Below, in pieces: positions 1-13,942 of a stretch of DNA of 64,000 nucleotides. The position numbers and the translations under genes were made by a program. The DNA is from Phragmites australis (lineage: Eukaryota > Streptophyta > Magnoliopsida > Poales > Poaceae), in the NCBI RefSeq assembly GCF_958298935.1, contig NC_084935.1:1064001-1128000 (forward strand), written 5' to 3'. Positions within the stretch are counted from its first letter, which is position 1. Each line of letters starts with the position of its first letter. Under the pieces are notes generated by a model that was not told the DNA's origin, ran no database searches, and saw nothing but the letters and a program-made list of their open reading frames with translations.

Positions 1-1
1 C

Positions 2-145
2 TACGAATTGCTGAAGCGCAGTTGTCTCCGGCGTGATCCCCTCCCGTCGTCTCGGGCGCCGTCGGATGCAGCGCAGTCAGAGGTAACCAAGGCCCTGCAA
101 AACCCTTGCTTTTGTGATGAGATAACTGGGAAGCATGCTCCGTGA
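2..145 (+). CDS. possible last coding exon of an unidentified gene (partial)
   Basis: The frame beginning at base 2 stays open for 47 codons and ends in TGA at 143-145. It is moderately GC-rich, while the sequence that follows turns AT-rich as a 3' UTR or intergenic DNA would. The predicted peptide is charged and Ser/Pro-containing near its start and has two cysteines close together near the end; I do not recognise a domain. The left edge of the window cuts it, so neither a start nor an upstream splice site can be seen. A GT at 82-83 leaves open that an exon ends there instead. It could equally be a chance open frame of this length. Confidence 0.3.
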   Translation, partial: YELLKRSCLRRDPLPSSRAPSDAAQSEVTKALQNPCFCDEITGKHAP

Positions 146-840
146 GTCCGTGTCAATGTTTGCAGTGTCGATTGCCTGTATAGTTTTCAAAATGTTCCTG
201 TGTAGCAGTGTAGTCTAGATTCCTCTCTCTGAAAAATCCATTGTCTTCAAGATTCCGAGGGCATGGTTGCCCTGCTAAAGCTTCTCTTAATCAATGATCA
301 TTGCAGCGAATGAATTGAATTAGTGACATAATCATGTTGCTTAGAGTTTAGCATCGTGTTATGATATAACTGATTGCAGATTTGACATGCCCTACACGGT
401 TTCTTTTACTATACTTCTAGTATTAGCTACATATTTTTTTTCTGACAGAGTGTGGTAATTACATTTCATTAGCCCCGTTGAAAGAGCGAACAACGTAATC
501 TGCGAATGCAATATCTCAGGAAGATTTCAGCAGCTCATATTGTATTTTAATTGACGTGGTTCTGCTCCTTAAATGTCCAAAAAAGAAAAAAAAATCCTGG
601 TTTGGTCTACTGATATGTCTTGTATAATCTTCTACATGTATGACAAAAAGTCAGGCATCATAACAGATGTATAATTAAAGATCCGTTGGCAAAGATGCTT
701 ATTAACTAGAGGACAGACGTGAGCCTGTACCCCCTCACCGTCGTCCATCGGACGACGACGCGGGACTGAAAGTGAATAATTGAGATGACAGTTTAGAGGA
801 GGTGAATATGTATTTTTCTAATTTTTCTCTAAACAAGTTA
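146..840. other. gene-free stretch, possible 3' UTR then intergenic
   Basis: AT-rich DNA with no credible coding frame. If the open frame before it is a real last exon, the first few hundred bases could be its 3' UTR. I see no transposon termini here. Confidence 0.4.
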
Positions 841-1911
841 AGGACATGTTTGTTTCTACTACAGGTTGTGGAAAGCGGTTTTTATAAGTTGAAATGGAAA
901 CAAACAAGCAGCTTTTAGGATCCAGATTTCACTATCCGCTTGCTAGATTGTCATAATCCCACAATCCAGTGGAGAGCAGTTTTTACATATTGTGGAATCT
1001 AAGGAAACCAACATGGGTATGAATTTTTAATGTACTTACCCACCAGTGTCATTACAATCTCAACAGCGAATCATTTTTTCTTCGTATCTCCCCGCTGGAG
1101 ACCCATCCATGCCGACGTGCTTCTAGAATCGTTGGTCGAGCTGTCGTTGGAATCGCCACTAGTGGGGTCCTTCCGCCATGAACCCACTGAGCTTCGCGCT
1201 CTGTTCTTCACCAACGCTGGCACACTCCAGGCCACCGCCGATCTTACCGAGCCACACAAGAGCGAGCGGCCACTGCTGCCTCAATGAAAATCGGGTGTGT
1301 CATCTTCGTCTGCTCTGGCCAATCCCTCGCGCCAACACCATCTCCCTCACCCCTAAAACATATCCCCTTGGTCAATCACAGGAATCCATCGTCGAAAAAC
1401 CACCGCCGCCATCTCACCATTTCTGTCGAAGCACCTCACCATCGTTGGGACTCCTCGAACCCCCTTTGCCTCAACTGAAAGCTCGGTGCGCACCCTTGTA
1501 CCCCACAAACGCTCGAGCCACGCCCCTTTCTCCTTTTCCGCTGTCGGGCGCCATGGCCACTGTCGTCGCCCGGACACCCCGTGCCCAGGCTCAAGTATCT
1601 GGGAGGACCGCTAGGGTCCCATGAAGCCGCCTAGGCCACCACTCGAGCAAGTCAGAGCGCCGCTTGCCGCCAGTGAGGTCGTGTGGGCCACGACTAAGCT
1701 CTCCCCTGCTATTGGTCAACGACTGGTGGGCCCAGAGGTGACATGACAATCTAGCTTTTGAGGTCATTTTAGACTTTTGACATGCACAAATAGAAATCCA
1801 ACCCACTAGAATCCAGGTTGCCAAACATCTCTGAGCTTTCCACAATCCAGCTTTCCATAATTCAGAAGCCAAAAACTGTTTTTCAGAATCCACAACTGGA
1901 CAAACATGCCC
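841..1911. mobile_element. candidate non-autonomous TIR element, about 1.07 kb
   Basis: The left end reads AGGACATGTTTGT and the right end, reverse-complemented, reads AGGGCATGTTTGT. Just inside, both ends carry related 'GTTGTGGA' and 'AAAGC' stretches (left about 865-880, right about 1838-1895). The interior is GC-rich and holds only overlapping open frames on both strands (about 1030-1890), which look like composition artefacts. I could not match a target-site duplication, so hAT versus PIF/Harbinger is open. Confidence 0.4.
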
Positions 1912-2059
1912 TAAAACTTCATCTTAAAGAAATTAAATACAAAATTAAAGCTACTCTAAAGTAAGTAACAAGGTGAAATCCTATATGAGTTATAAACAAC
2001 TAGGATTAAAAAAAAATTATGAACTTGCAATAGAGTAAATGAAATATGAGAAATAATCG

Positions 2060-3225
2060 AAAGACGGAGACATGTCGATGTTGTTCCCAAAGTTTAGATC
2101 CTTAAGAGGATCCTATATCACCGTTGAGAGGCTCAATCACACTTGAGCCGGGTCACTTTCAACCCTTTTCCTCCTAAGATTGCACAAAATACTCCTCGAC
2201 TTTTTTGTGGTATTTATTCCCTTGCGGAGGCAAAATCTGGCCTTAACAAACTTTCTCACGATGCATCACAAACTTGTTGGTGGCTTGTGAGAGACTCCTA
2301 GCCATCTAGGAGTCCTCAAACTCCAAGAGAGACAAATGCAGATATAAAAGCTTGGAGATGACAAATAGTGCTCAAATATCAACTTTTGCTTCCTAGCACT
2401 CAATCTCTCTTTTCAAATTTCTCTCAAAAGATGGAATGCTTTCTTAGGAGAGGAGAGTGGCTTTTAGCTTTGGAGAGTTCTCATATTCGAAATGGTAGGG
2501 TTAAAAGAGTGAGAGGGGGAAGGGGTGTATAAATAGATATCTTCAAAAACTAGTCGTTGGACACATTTTCAGTCCACATCGGAAGTTCCCATCCCCACGA
2601 TCGGAACATCCGATTAGTTCAAATAACATATTTGAACTTCAAAAGCCAACCCAGACCTAATAAAAGTAACACATTGGAACATCCGATGAAATCGAAACAA
2701 AAAGGTCCATCTTTACAAAAACTAGATGTCCCGAACCTGATCGGAACATCTCATTCAACCATCGGAACATCCGATATGAAGAATTAAATCGAAACATAAA
2801 GGTCCATGTTCACAGAAAATAGTCGGAACATCCAATCCAACCATCGGAACATCTGATATTGGATTTTAATTCAAGACCGAGACCTCCATAGTTGAGAAAA
2901 TCGAACCATTCGACCTACATCGAAACTTTCGACCTATATCGGAACTTTCAATGAAAACATCGGAACATCCGATGCTAAAAAGGATTCCAACCCAAGAACC
3001 CCATGTTCTGAAAGTTTAGACTATTTGACTACATCGAAAGTTCCGATGTTTACATCGAAACATCTAACTTCACTAAGAACATTTTGACTCGGTGTTCGTG
3101 TTGTGAACTTGTGTTGATCTCTAAACTGAGTGTAGATCTTTTTTAGCACTAAGTTTATGACCAAACTACAGCGTTGGACCCCTCTTAATAATACGACAAT
3201 TTTATACTCAATTTCAAAAATAAAA
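2060..3225. mobile_element. LTR-retrotransposon fragment with CGGAACATCCG repeats
   Basis: The stretch resembles long LTRs of grass copia elements. Between about 2570 and 3070 a short near-palindrome (ATCGGAACATCCGAT and degenerate forms) recurs many times at irregular spacing. A related motif recurs inside the copia-family solo LTR further along (about 48590-48800, written there as CGGATGTTCCGG). No open frame of note. Ends were not identified, so this is a fragment call only. Confidence 0.4.
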
Positions 3226-3274
3226 GAGTAATTTAAGGAGTAAAACCGTTCACTATCTTATTTCTTTAATTTGT

Positions 3275-3609
3275 GAGTAAATTTCAAAAACCTACAACTA
3301 TTTTGACATATATTGCATAAAACTACAACTTCTGGTACCCATCTCAAAAACCTACAATTATTTTGATATATGTTATAAAAAACCACAACTTTCTCACAGT
3401 GGGCCCATCTGTCATCCTCTATGGCATGTAATAGGTGGAATAACCGTGGGCCCACCTATTGCCAGAGGATGACAGGTGGGACCACGGTGAGAAAGTTGTA
3501 GTTTTTTACAACATGTGTCAAAATAGTTATTGGTCTTTGAAATGAGCAACATAAGTTATAGTTTTATGCAACATGTGTTAAAATAGTTATAGAGTTTTAA
3601 AATTTACTC
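3275..3609. mobile_element. snap-back (foldback) MITE, 335 bp
   Basis: The left arm (3275 to about 3430) is an almost complete inverted copy of the right arm (about 3440 to 3609), so the DNA folds on itself. Near the centre, GTGGGCCCATCTGTCATCC pairs with a GGATGACAGGTGGGACCAC-type sequence. Each arm contains two copies of a roughly 75-base unit built around 'ACCTACAACTATTTTGACATA'-like sequence. No coding capacity. The family was not identified. Confidence 0.7.
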
Positions 3610-6600
3610 TTAATTTTTCGTAGTCGCCAACATCGTGTCACTTATATTAATGAGACTTTTACCTATTGAAATACTCATCGAATATATTATTTCCTTAATT
3701 GTTTATCGTTAATCATCAAAACCCATATAGGAGGTCTAGATGCATTTTCAGAAAGGCACACTGCCCTGCCCTTGCTCCATCGCTGCTGCCCGACAGTGGC
3801 AGCAGCCAATGGCGATGCCAAGCGGTGTTTGTGCTGTCCCCTCCCTCCCCCCTCCCTCCCCCCTTCTTCTCTATGTGTTGTAGCTACGTGCTGGCCCTTT
3901 GGTAGCTAGATCTGCTACCTCTCTAGCTAGATATGAGTTGCACACCTTCAGATCTGCCTATCGGCCGCGACGGCACGGGCTAGCAGCGGCCTGGGTGCGC
4001 ATGGTGTGGACATCTGTGGTAGTGTGTGCATGCGCAGACATCCGCTTCTCCTACTGAGGGTCAACAGTGCGTCGGCGCTCCTGCTACTTGTCTGAGCAGG
4101 CGACGACTCGTGTGGTGCGAGGTCTCAGTGAGAAAAATCCTACTCAGTGTTTTATCGCTGCCGACAATGACAATGCCCTTAGGTGTCGTTCCACTCCTTG
4201 GAGGCGTTGCTAATGTGCCCATGTTCCCTAACCATCAGCAGGTTCTCCAGGTGAAAACTCATATCTAGCTTGTCGGATCGGGCAACGACTACGTCTTTGA
4301 TGTCGTGTCCTCCTTAGAGGCGTTGCCTTAGAGTTTACTGTCCCATGTTAGATATCTGCAGGTGTTGGTCAGATTGGCGGCTACGATGACACCATCGGGT
4401 GCAGTCAAAGCTTATGTCTGTCAGTTGAGCTGAACCTCGCAGTGGCAAGCTATGTGCGGCGTGTCTTGCAGATGGAGGAGAGCATCTCCCCTTGGTTGTT
4501 TAGGACCTGGTGACCACTTGGTAGTGGTCCATCATGGAGCCGCGCTCCATGACGCTTCATGACAGATGAGCATGCTAGGATGGAATCGGAGTTGTGTTGT
4601 TGGTGTGCGATCAATCAAGCTTGGCAATGATGACACACATCATTCTAGTTCGGTTGGGACCGTGCGCGTCGGGTGAAGTGATATTGAGGCAAAGGCTAAG
4701 ATTCATCGTGGTGAAGTCAGAGTTGTTTTGTCGCTACTGCGGCAAACTTGACAATGATGACATATGACAGGCTCCGTTGTTTGTAGAATTGTAGGGTGAT
4801 GATGGTGTATTTTCTGCTGCATGTGTTGTCTGTTTTGCTAACCAGTTGCAGTGGAAAACATAGAGTTGTCTAGTGCTCCATCATACCATTTTGCATGTAC
4901 AGGAAGGAGTACAAAAGATTCTTGTTTTGGTTATTTGGTAGGAGATCAATTCGTTTCCCCTTCCATATCTTAATCAATCGTTATGACAACAACTTCTGCG
5001 GCTCTCAGCGATTTGAGAGATTTTTATATGTTTCATGTTTGTTTGTTTTGAGCCTAATTGCTTACTTCAAGCGAAAGCACCAGGAAGTGCTTTTTGGCTG
5101 GTGGTTTGGAGATAAACAACAAGTTTAGGTTAGATGCATTTCGGGGCTGTTTGGTTTGTGCCACTAGCGTGCCTAGTCAAAATTTGGTCACGACCAGGGC
5201 ATGGTCAAAATTTTGGTGAAGTAGACTTGTTTGGATCACAGCCAAGCCAAATAATTAAAATGTTGCCTAATAACTTAAAGTAGTGATTATGATATGTGGG
5301 TTTCACGTGATGCTAAATTTTTTATCCCTATAATAAAGATAATATGGGTCTTGTTTTGTTGATTAAATTGTAAGCAATACGATAATTTAGATAGACTACG
5401 AATTAGAACCACGGTTTAAGAGATACAGTCATCTGAAGGTTATGCTCCAACCATTAGTGTGCTTTAGCATGTTCTATACTTTGCTGCAACATGTCCTTGC
5501 ATGGGATTTGGCTGCCGGAGCAGCTAGGGAGAGCAAATTCAGCGCCCAGATCTTGCCAGCAGTTTGTGAAGGAACGTCTGGGGGTGCCAAATTTTTTTTG
5601 GCCTACCAAATTTTGTCTTAGAACTAAATAATAGCAAATTTTATGGGCATAGCCAATTTTTGGTTTGGCATTCTTCTCTGACTTGCAGTGCGGTTTCCAA
5701 GTCAAATTTCATCTCACGTTTTTTCCTTAACCTAATGAAACAATTTAGTACGGCATATTCGCAACATTTTTCCTTAAAATTTCTGGTTTTGGTCAAATTG
5801 GATGGCTACTGTGGTGTGGAAATGCTATTAATAGAACCGTAACACAAAAAAACAAACTGCCATGCTTATCTGTACCTCATTTTTCCTTACAAGTCCATTG
5901 TATATAGATTCTTAATTGTGTCATCATTTGAGCAAAGTCTTGTTTACACCATGGTGAAATCTTAGTTGCTTGTCTGTTCTGAAACCGAATGATGTATACC
6001 CGAAATATAAAGTAGAGCAGATATTTTGCAGTGCAATTGCTAATTGCCGACTGATCCGGACAGGTAACAATTGAAAAAGGAAGACCCGCGTTTGCGAACA
6101 CGGTTAGGGTCCATTTGATTCCAATTGTCTGTACTTGTCACTGATAGACAATTAGTCTAAGCTGCTGAAAATGACTTGGTCTCTGCCACTTCATGACATC
6201 ATCATGATAGGAAATGGCCACCAATGTGCAGAATCTTTTGAGAAAACTAGCACATAGTTTTGAAGCACTGCATGCAGGCATTTGAGGTCACTTATCCTGC
6301 TTTCATTATTTTGATCGACGAAACAGAAAGCACGTTTTCTTGAGAGGAAAAAAATTGCAAGAGAAACCAGTGCTCTGATCTGATCTTGTATGGAACTTCT
6401 CAATTTTTTCAGAGCCATTTAACTTGCTTTTTATTTTTCCAGATGAGCCATTTAACCTGAGTAGGTGATGCTCAACTCATCAAATTGTACTACTATTTTT
6501 TTAGGCCTTGATGACATGAGGCGTGATTGTCAGCGGTGGAAGGTCAGTCTCTCATGGACACACATACTCCCAATTCGCAGTTACATACATGCTTGCAATT

Positions 6601-8031
6601 CTCACTTACATACTCACAATGCTGCCATCTAACATAACATGATAATAGTTACATACATACCCGCAATTTGCTGAGTTGTTTAAAGTCAAGCAACATCACA
6701 TGGTGTGGCTAGCATCTGCTCCTGTAAGCAGCGAAAGCTCAGGGAATCTAAACAAGGTGTATCAGTATCAGTTTAATGAGCTCTGACAGCAACCATTCGT
6801 TTGTGTAGCCCACAATTTGAGTGGTCTACAATTTGAGAACATACTTGGCCCAGGATCATCTAGTCCTTGCCGTTGATTCAGTTAGCCGTTGATCCAATCA
6901 AAGGATAGCCATTTATCTGCAACACAAATACTAGTACTATGATTCTGCATCCAGTCCTTGCCGTTGGTTAAGATAGGAAGGCTGACAGATGAAAGCAGCA
7001 ACTGCAAGAGTTGCACTGTTGCAGTAGATAGACCCCCCAAAAAATCAGCGTTGCAGTATTACAGTTTGGTTCAATCCTCAGCCTTGTCTGAAAGCTGCAC
7101 ATGGTGACTGTCTAAAGAAAGCCCTGCAGTGTTCAGGGGCATGCAGCCAGAACAGGTGAAAAAAAAATATTCTCATGTTTCTTCGCCCGTTCGTTCGTCC
7201 ACCATGTGAGGCAGCCAAAAACTAGCGCTGCTACTGCGTCGTCGTCAAGACGACGACTGCATCCGGAACCGGGAGACGAAATTCTGCGAGCAATATGGCA
7301 GCAGCGGCTCCTGGAGCGCCACCGGAGAAGTAGGCGGGCCCGCACGCATGCGCCGCGACGGAACGGAACAGGCGCCTGAATCTTTTCCTGTGATTGCAGG
7401 CGAGCACCTTTGGCAGAGACGGAAGCTTGAAGTGGACGTGCATAGAGGTTAAGTTCTCACCCCACCTGTGGGGTCTTCATCCGCCCCCATTTTAATTGGG
7501 GCAAGGTAGGACGGAGCATCGGTTAGAACGAAGTACCTGTCAGATCAAAGTCGAGGTTTAATAGGACGGGGCAGGGATAAGAAAAAAAATTCACTTGATC
7601 TCGAATCAAGACGGGACGGGACGGGGTGGGAGACAAACGGATGTAGGCGGGTCAAGGGGGCGAAAACTGTCTCCACCTCATTCTATTTAGATCCCTAACG
7701 TGCTATGGTCCAACAAACGGCAAGGGCCTTTTCTGTGTATTCTTCTTTCGGGGTCTTGATTTTAATTGATACTAACATGAATTTGGGGTGAATTTTTTCT
7801 TGGCTAAAGTGAGAATATTTTTACATGTCTTCTAAATTTTAGACGTATGAAATTTAGAAGCATGATTAGATGATGGGTTAGCGACAGAGACAAATTCCCG
7901 ACGGGCGACAGGTTTAAAGGAAGGGCGATGACGACAGACTAGCTTAACAGAGGAGATAGACACGGGGTCAGAGCGGTGGGGACGCCTTCAGCCAAGGGCA
8001 GAGGAGGACGACCCATGGGCGGTGCCATGGC
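3610..8031. other. gene-free stretch, 4.4 kb, unrecognised repeats likely
   Basis: No open frame here matches a family I know. 3.8-4.8 kb is GC-rich and reads like a decayed repeat rather than an exon series. At 5147 'GGGGCTGTTTGGTTTG' looks like the left end of a common grass MITE, but no matching right end was found. 7.45-7.70 kb has G-rich GGGACGGGACGGGG runs. Short overlapping open frames at 7133-7443 (-) have no recognisable domain. Confidence 0.45.
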
Positions 8032-9293
8032 AAGCGGAGATGGCCTGGTAAAAAAAGGCTAGTGTGGCGGTGGCAGATACGTGAACGGAGCGGTGCCAGA
8101 GATGAGTGGTGGAGGGCGAGAGGCGAGAGCGAGGATCCGATGATGGGAGGCATCAACGTGGTGAGGTGGGAGGCGGCTGGAGACAGCTGGAGTTTGAAGA
8201 TGTATGAGGCCCGTTGGATCAGATTCGACGTCTCAGATTCGCCATCTATATTTCTTTTGAAAACAGGCGTCTAATATTGTTATCTCTTGGAAAAGCAACA
8301 CTGTATCTTCTGAAAACATCTGAAGTTATACAACCCAATTACTTATGCTCTTTGATTTGTTACACTTTGGAAACTTATCGACGGTGCAAGCCATAACTAT
8401 AGCTTGGACAGAATTCGAGAACACACGTACCCGCCACTCATTCATTCGTTACTCAAGGAACAAGCTAGAAGGTACTAGCCGGGTGGGAGCGCTCGACATC
8501 TCATTCATCTCTAGAGAAATCCAACCGTTGACGACGGGTCCACGCTGATCGCGACGGAAGGTGGTCCCTCGCTGGCTTCATTTCCCGGCAATGTCACCGC
8601 TACTGCTTCAGTGGTGAACTACATCTCCGGTACAGAGAGAATCAAATGAAATCTGGTCGCCTCGCCTCACATTTCCTTTTTCTCCCATTTCAGAAAAAAG
8701 CACCTGAAACTCGAAGGACAGGCAATGTTCTGCCTGAAACTGAAACTCCAGGACATGCCATCGGCGTTCCGGCTTGCTCGCATGCATGCACTCATGGATT
8801 ACGTACGCGATCGCCTTGAGCAAACACTAACGCACGAGGAAATGATGAGTCACTCGCCTCATGAGCCATGACGACGCGTACGGCTTGGGATCCATCGCGA
8901 GCGACAACCGAGCTGAGTGAGCGGGACGTCCAAGAAATTCACGAGTAAATAAGTACAACAGATTAGGCGGCATCCTCCGGTGGCCCAACGATTAGCTGTT
9001 TCTAGCAGACGCGTGGCGCGCCCTGCAGCAGCTGAGCTCGCGCCCGTCGGTGCCTCACAGCGACCCTTCGTCTGCCTGAGAAGCAGAAACTGCGACATGG
9101 CGAGCTCTAGTCTGTGCCTGTGAGCCGGCAACAAGACAGGTGGACGATCTAGGTGGCGAACGAACAACACCGGCCACCAGATCGCATGCATCGGTGGGGG
9201 CTTGTCATTGGTTCTTGAAAGGGTGGAGGTAGCTAGAAACTGAGCTAGCGGCAGAAGCAGCAGGTGTAATTGAATGGAAATGAGATGTATATA

Positions 9294-9552
9294 CTTTCTC
9301 CATTTTTTAATACTTATTATTATTTTATTATTTTATTTGTTTTTAAATACTTCTCACTTCACGTTTTTTACATAGTTTTCAATTTTATCCCTATAAAATA
9401 TCTCTTATCTATTTATTTGCGGTAGGTTTTAGAATATTTTAACTAGTTTTTAAGGGTATTTTGTCATTTCACATTTAAAATTTATATTATCTTTGGTATG
9501 CCTCAGTATGCGTGTTTAATCAAAAGTGATCAGTATTGAAAAATGGATGGAG
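9294..9552. mobile_element. Stowaway-type MITE in copy A
   Basis: A 259-bp AT-rich element flanked by TA on both sides (9292-9293 and 9553-9554). Its left end CTTTCTCCATTTTTTAATAC pairs with the reverse-complemented right end CTCCATCCATTTTTCAATAC. This TIR type and the TA target duplication are characteristic of Stowaway (Tc1/mariner) MITEs of grasses. The same insertion sits at the same place in copy B, so it predates the duplication. Confidence 0.75.
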
Positions 9553-10400
9553 TAGCTTATTCTGTATTAATATTTTATATTTTTTCTCTAAGTCGAAGTA
9601 AGAGGTAGATATGAATAGTATCGGATAATTATTTCTTTATCATGTATTTTATTAGAGTTAAAGTCGGAGTGAATAGTTACATAGATGTCGGTTAGTCAGA
9701 TAGATTATTATTTTTTACTTCATTTATATTTTCACACAACACATTAAATGGTATAGAGGTGCAATTAAAATAAGCACAAAGAGATTGATTGGTGAGACAT
9801 GAAAATAAGAATATTTAGTATTATTTGTCTATATATTATCATGTGTTTAAATAAAATCATAATAGTTTTTCTCGTAATAATTAACATTCAAATATTTTGA
9901 ACGGATATCAGTCATCCTATATCATATCATATATTTTTTTATATCCGAAATCAAACACGAATATTATCAAACAATATCAGATATTGATACTAATCACTCC
10001 ATATTTACTTCTAAGGATTGGACGGTCAGAAAATATTCATCCTGTTTGCAGCCGTAAGAGTCAGGCTAGCTCCTTGCATGTCCTGCTCCAAACGCCTTCA
10101 TAGTTTTTCCTACCTTAACAATTCTTGTTAATTAGATGTTATTGAATTATGCGAACGCACCTGGGAAACTTTTTCTTATCTGTAAAAAGAAGAGGCGGAT
10201 TGCGAGGACCACGCGCCATGACAGCCTGAAACAAATATCATGCTTCTAGATGCAGGATGCCAAGATCATTTATGCTTGCCAAATCTTACTTTCAGAACGT
10301 GTAGAGAAATCATTTTTGCTTGCCAAATCTTTCTACAATTAGTCGTCGTGGCCATAACATGTTGCTAACCGGACCGGAGCCTTTGATGTGATTGTTACCC

Positions 10401-10562
<162 letters not shown>

Positions 10563-12718
10563 GGCTGATGAAAAACATGCTAGGCAGAGTTATATTCGTT
10601 GAAAATAAAAATATTTAATTGATTGTATTTATTTAGATAGACTGAACTTATTTTGTATTTAGTTGATTAAATCTGAAGTCATATGAGCGGATTTAAGAGT
10701 TAAGATTGTGATTGGTTGCTCATTTGAATGTGATTTTGTAACCTTGACAAGCAGACTCATCTATATGAGTGGATGCAAGAGCTTGCATCTATCGAATTAG
10801 GCTACTACTACTTTGCATCCATCGAATTAGGAAGCCTAGATTAAAACAATACATATAAATAACTAAACATATTTTTTTCTGAGATTATATGCATACGTCG
10901 AACCAGAAATCTCCGATGCAGCCGACCAATCAACCCCAAATTACAGCCAACTGATGCCTGTTTCGCCTTAGATAGACAACATATCGCATTTTTCGAAAAC
11001 CTGATTTCGACACCTTATTTACTGAAAAAGGATAGACTAACAGTTTTCAGCACATGAGATGCTGAATACGATATTTTGCACCTTGTTCGGCACCTTAGAT
11101 GAGGTACCGAATACGTGCACATGCTGAATATGCACGGGCGGTGGCGGCGGAGAGTTGGCAGGGAGCTAGCAAGACGATTAGTACGTATGTGTTTATATAT
11201 TTTTATTTAATTCTTAATTTTGTTTGAAAATATAAAAGTAGTAAAAAAATTATTAACGTTTTTTAAGCAAACTAGAATTCACTAGCAATCCATTTTAATT
11301 AATTTGATAAAAAGGCCTGAGCCAACACTTAATTAAAATTATCTGAAGAAGCCTACTTTTATCAATTCTAGTAATTTTTAATGTCTCAAATAAATTCTTA
11401 AAAATCTAAAAAAATTCACTAATATTCTTCTCATATGATATACTAATTTATAAAAATATTTTTAACCTTAGATTATTTGGTAAGCGGAGACGGCTCGGTG
11501 AAGACAGACTAGTGTGGCGGTGGCAAATACGTGGACGGAGCGCTGCTAGAGATGAGTGGCGGAAGGCGAGGATCCGATGATGGGAGGCATCAACGTGGTG
11601 AGGCGGGAGGCGGCTGGAGACAACTAGAGTTTGAAGATGCACGAAGCCCGTTGGATCACGATTCGACATCTCAAATTCGCCATCTATTTTTCTTTTAAAA
11701 AAATAGGCGTCTAATATTGTTATCTCTTGGAAAAGCAACAAACATCTGAAGTTATACAACCCAATTACTTATGCTCTTTGATTTGTTACACTTTGGAAAC
11801 TTATCGACGGTGCAAGCCATAACTATAGCTTGGACAGAATTCAAGAACACACGTACCCGCCACTCATTCATTCGTTACTCAAGGAACAAGCTAGAAGGTA
11901 CTAGCCGGGTGGGAGCGCTCGACATCTCATTCATCTCTAGAGAAATCCAACCGTTGACGACGGGTCCACGCTGATCGCGACGGAAGATGGTCCCTCGCTG
12001 GCTTCATTTCCCGGCAATGTCACCGCTACTGCTTCAGTGGTGAACTACATCTCCGGTACAGAGAGAATCAAATGAAATCTGGTCGCCTCGCCTCACATTT
12101 CCTTTTTCTCCCATTTCAGAAAAAGCACCTGAAACTCAAGAGGACAGGCAACGTTCTGCCTGAAACTGAAACTCCAGGACATGCCATCGGCGTTCCGGCT
12201 TGCTCGCATGCATGCACTCATGGATTACGTACGCGATCGCCTTGAGCAAACACTAACGCACGAGGAAATGATGAGTCACTCGCCTCATGAGCCATGACGA
12301 CGCGTACGGCTTGGGATCGATCGCGAGCGACAACCGAGCTGAATGAGCGGGACGTCCAAGAAATTCACGAGTAAATAAGTACATCAAATTAGGCGGCATC
12401 CTTCGGTGGCCCAACGATTAGCTGTTTCTAGCAGACGCGTGGCGCGCCCTGCAGCAGCTGAGCTCGCCCCCGTCGGTGCCTCACAGCGACCCTTCGTCTG
12501 CCTGAGAAGCAGAAGCTGCGACATGGCGAGCTCTAGTCTGTGCCTGTGAGCCGGCCACCAGACAGGTGGACGATCTAGGTGGCGAACGAACAACACCGGC
12601 CACCAGATCGCATGCATCGGTGGGGGTTTGTCATTGGTTCTTGAAAGGGTGGAGGTAGCTAGAAACTGAGCTAGCGGCAGAAGCAGCAGGTGTAATGGAA
12701 TGGGAACGAGAGTATATA

Positions 12719-12977
12719 CTTTCTCCGTTTTTCAATACTTATTATTTTTATTATTTTATTTGTTTTTACATATTTGTCACTTCACGTTTCTTTTACATAG
12801 TTTTCAATTTTATCATATAAAATATCTCTTATCTACTTATTTGCGGTAGATTCTAGAATATTTTAGCTAGTTTTTAAGGGTATTTTTGTCATTTCACATT
12901 TAAAATTTATATTATCTTTGGTATGCCTCAGTATGCGTGTTTAGTCAAAAGTGGCTAATATTGAAAAATGGATGGAA
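12719..12977. mobile_element. Stowaway-type MITE in copy B
   Basis: Orthologous to the MITE in copy A: same length (259 bp), same TA flanks (12717-12718, 12978-12979) and same TIRs with a few substitutions. Confidence 0.75.
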
Positions 12978-13849
12978 TAGCTTATTCTGTATTAATATTT
13001 TATATTTTTTCTCTAAGTCGAAGTAAGAGTTAGATATGAATGGTATCGGATAATTATTTTTTTTATCATGTATTTTATCAGAGTCGAAGTCGGAGTGGAT
13101 AGTTACATATATGTCGGTTAGTCGGATAGATTATTATTTTTTTACTTCATTTGTATTCTCACACAACACATTAAATAGTATAGAGGTGCAATTAAAGTAA
13201 GCACATCGAGATTGATTGGTGAGACATAAAAATAAGAATATTTAGTATTATTTGTTTACATATTATCATATGTTTAAGTGAAATCATAATAATTTTTCTC
13301 GTAATAACTAACATTCAAATATTTCGAACGGATATCGGTCATCCTATATCATATTATATATTTTTTTATATCCGAAGTCAAACACGAATATTATCAAACA
13401 ATATCAGATATTGATAGTAATCACTCCATATTTACTTCTAAGGATTGGACGGTCAGAAAATATTCATCCTGTTTGCAGCCGTAAGAATCAGGCTAGCTCC
13501 TTGCATGTCCTGCCCCAAACGCTTGCTTCATAGTTTTTCCTACCTTAACAATTCTTGTTAATTAGATGTTATTGAATTATGCGAACGCACCTGGGCAACT
13601 TTTTCTTATCTGTAAAAAGAAGAGGCGGATTGCGAGGACCACGCGCCATGGCAGCCTGAAACAAATATCATGCTTCTAGATGCAGGATGCCAAGATCATT
13701 TATGCTTGCCAAATCTTACTTTCAGAACGTGTAGCGAAATCATTTTTGCTTGCCAAATCTTTGTACCATTAGTCGTCGTGGCCATAACATGTTGCTAACC
13801 GGACCGGAGCCTTTGATGTGATTGTTACCCGTACGGGTCTGACGACTAA

Positions 13850-13850
<1 letters not shown>

Positions 13851-13942
<92 letters not shown>
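13851..13942. repeat. TA then CA microsatellite (copy B)
   Basis: About 80 bases of TA repeat followed by CACACACACACA. It is the counterpart of the 10401-10562 tract, but has contracted and lost the leading GT run. Confidence 0.95.

Noticed and set aside
8859..9191. 110-codon minus-strand frame in copy A
   Set aside because: The homologous frame in copy B (12384-12617) is truncated by a stop; GC-rich chance frame is more likely.
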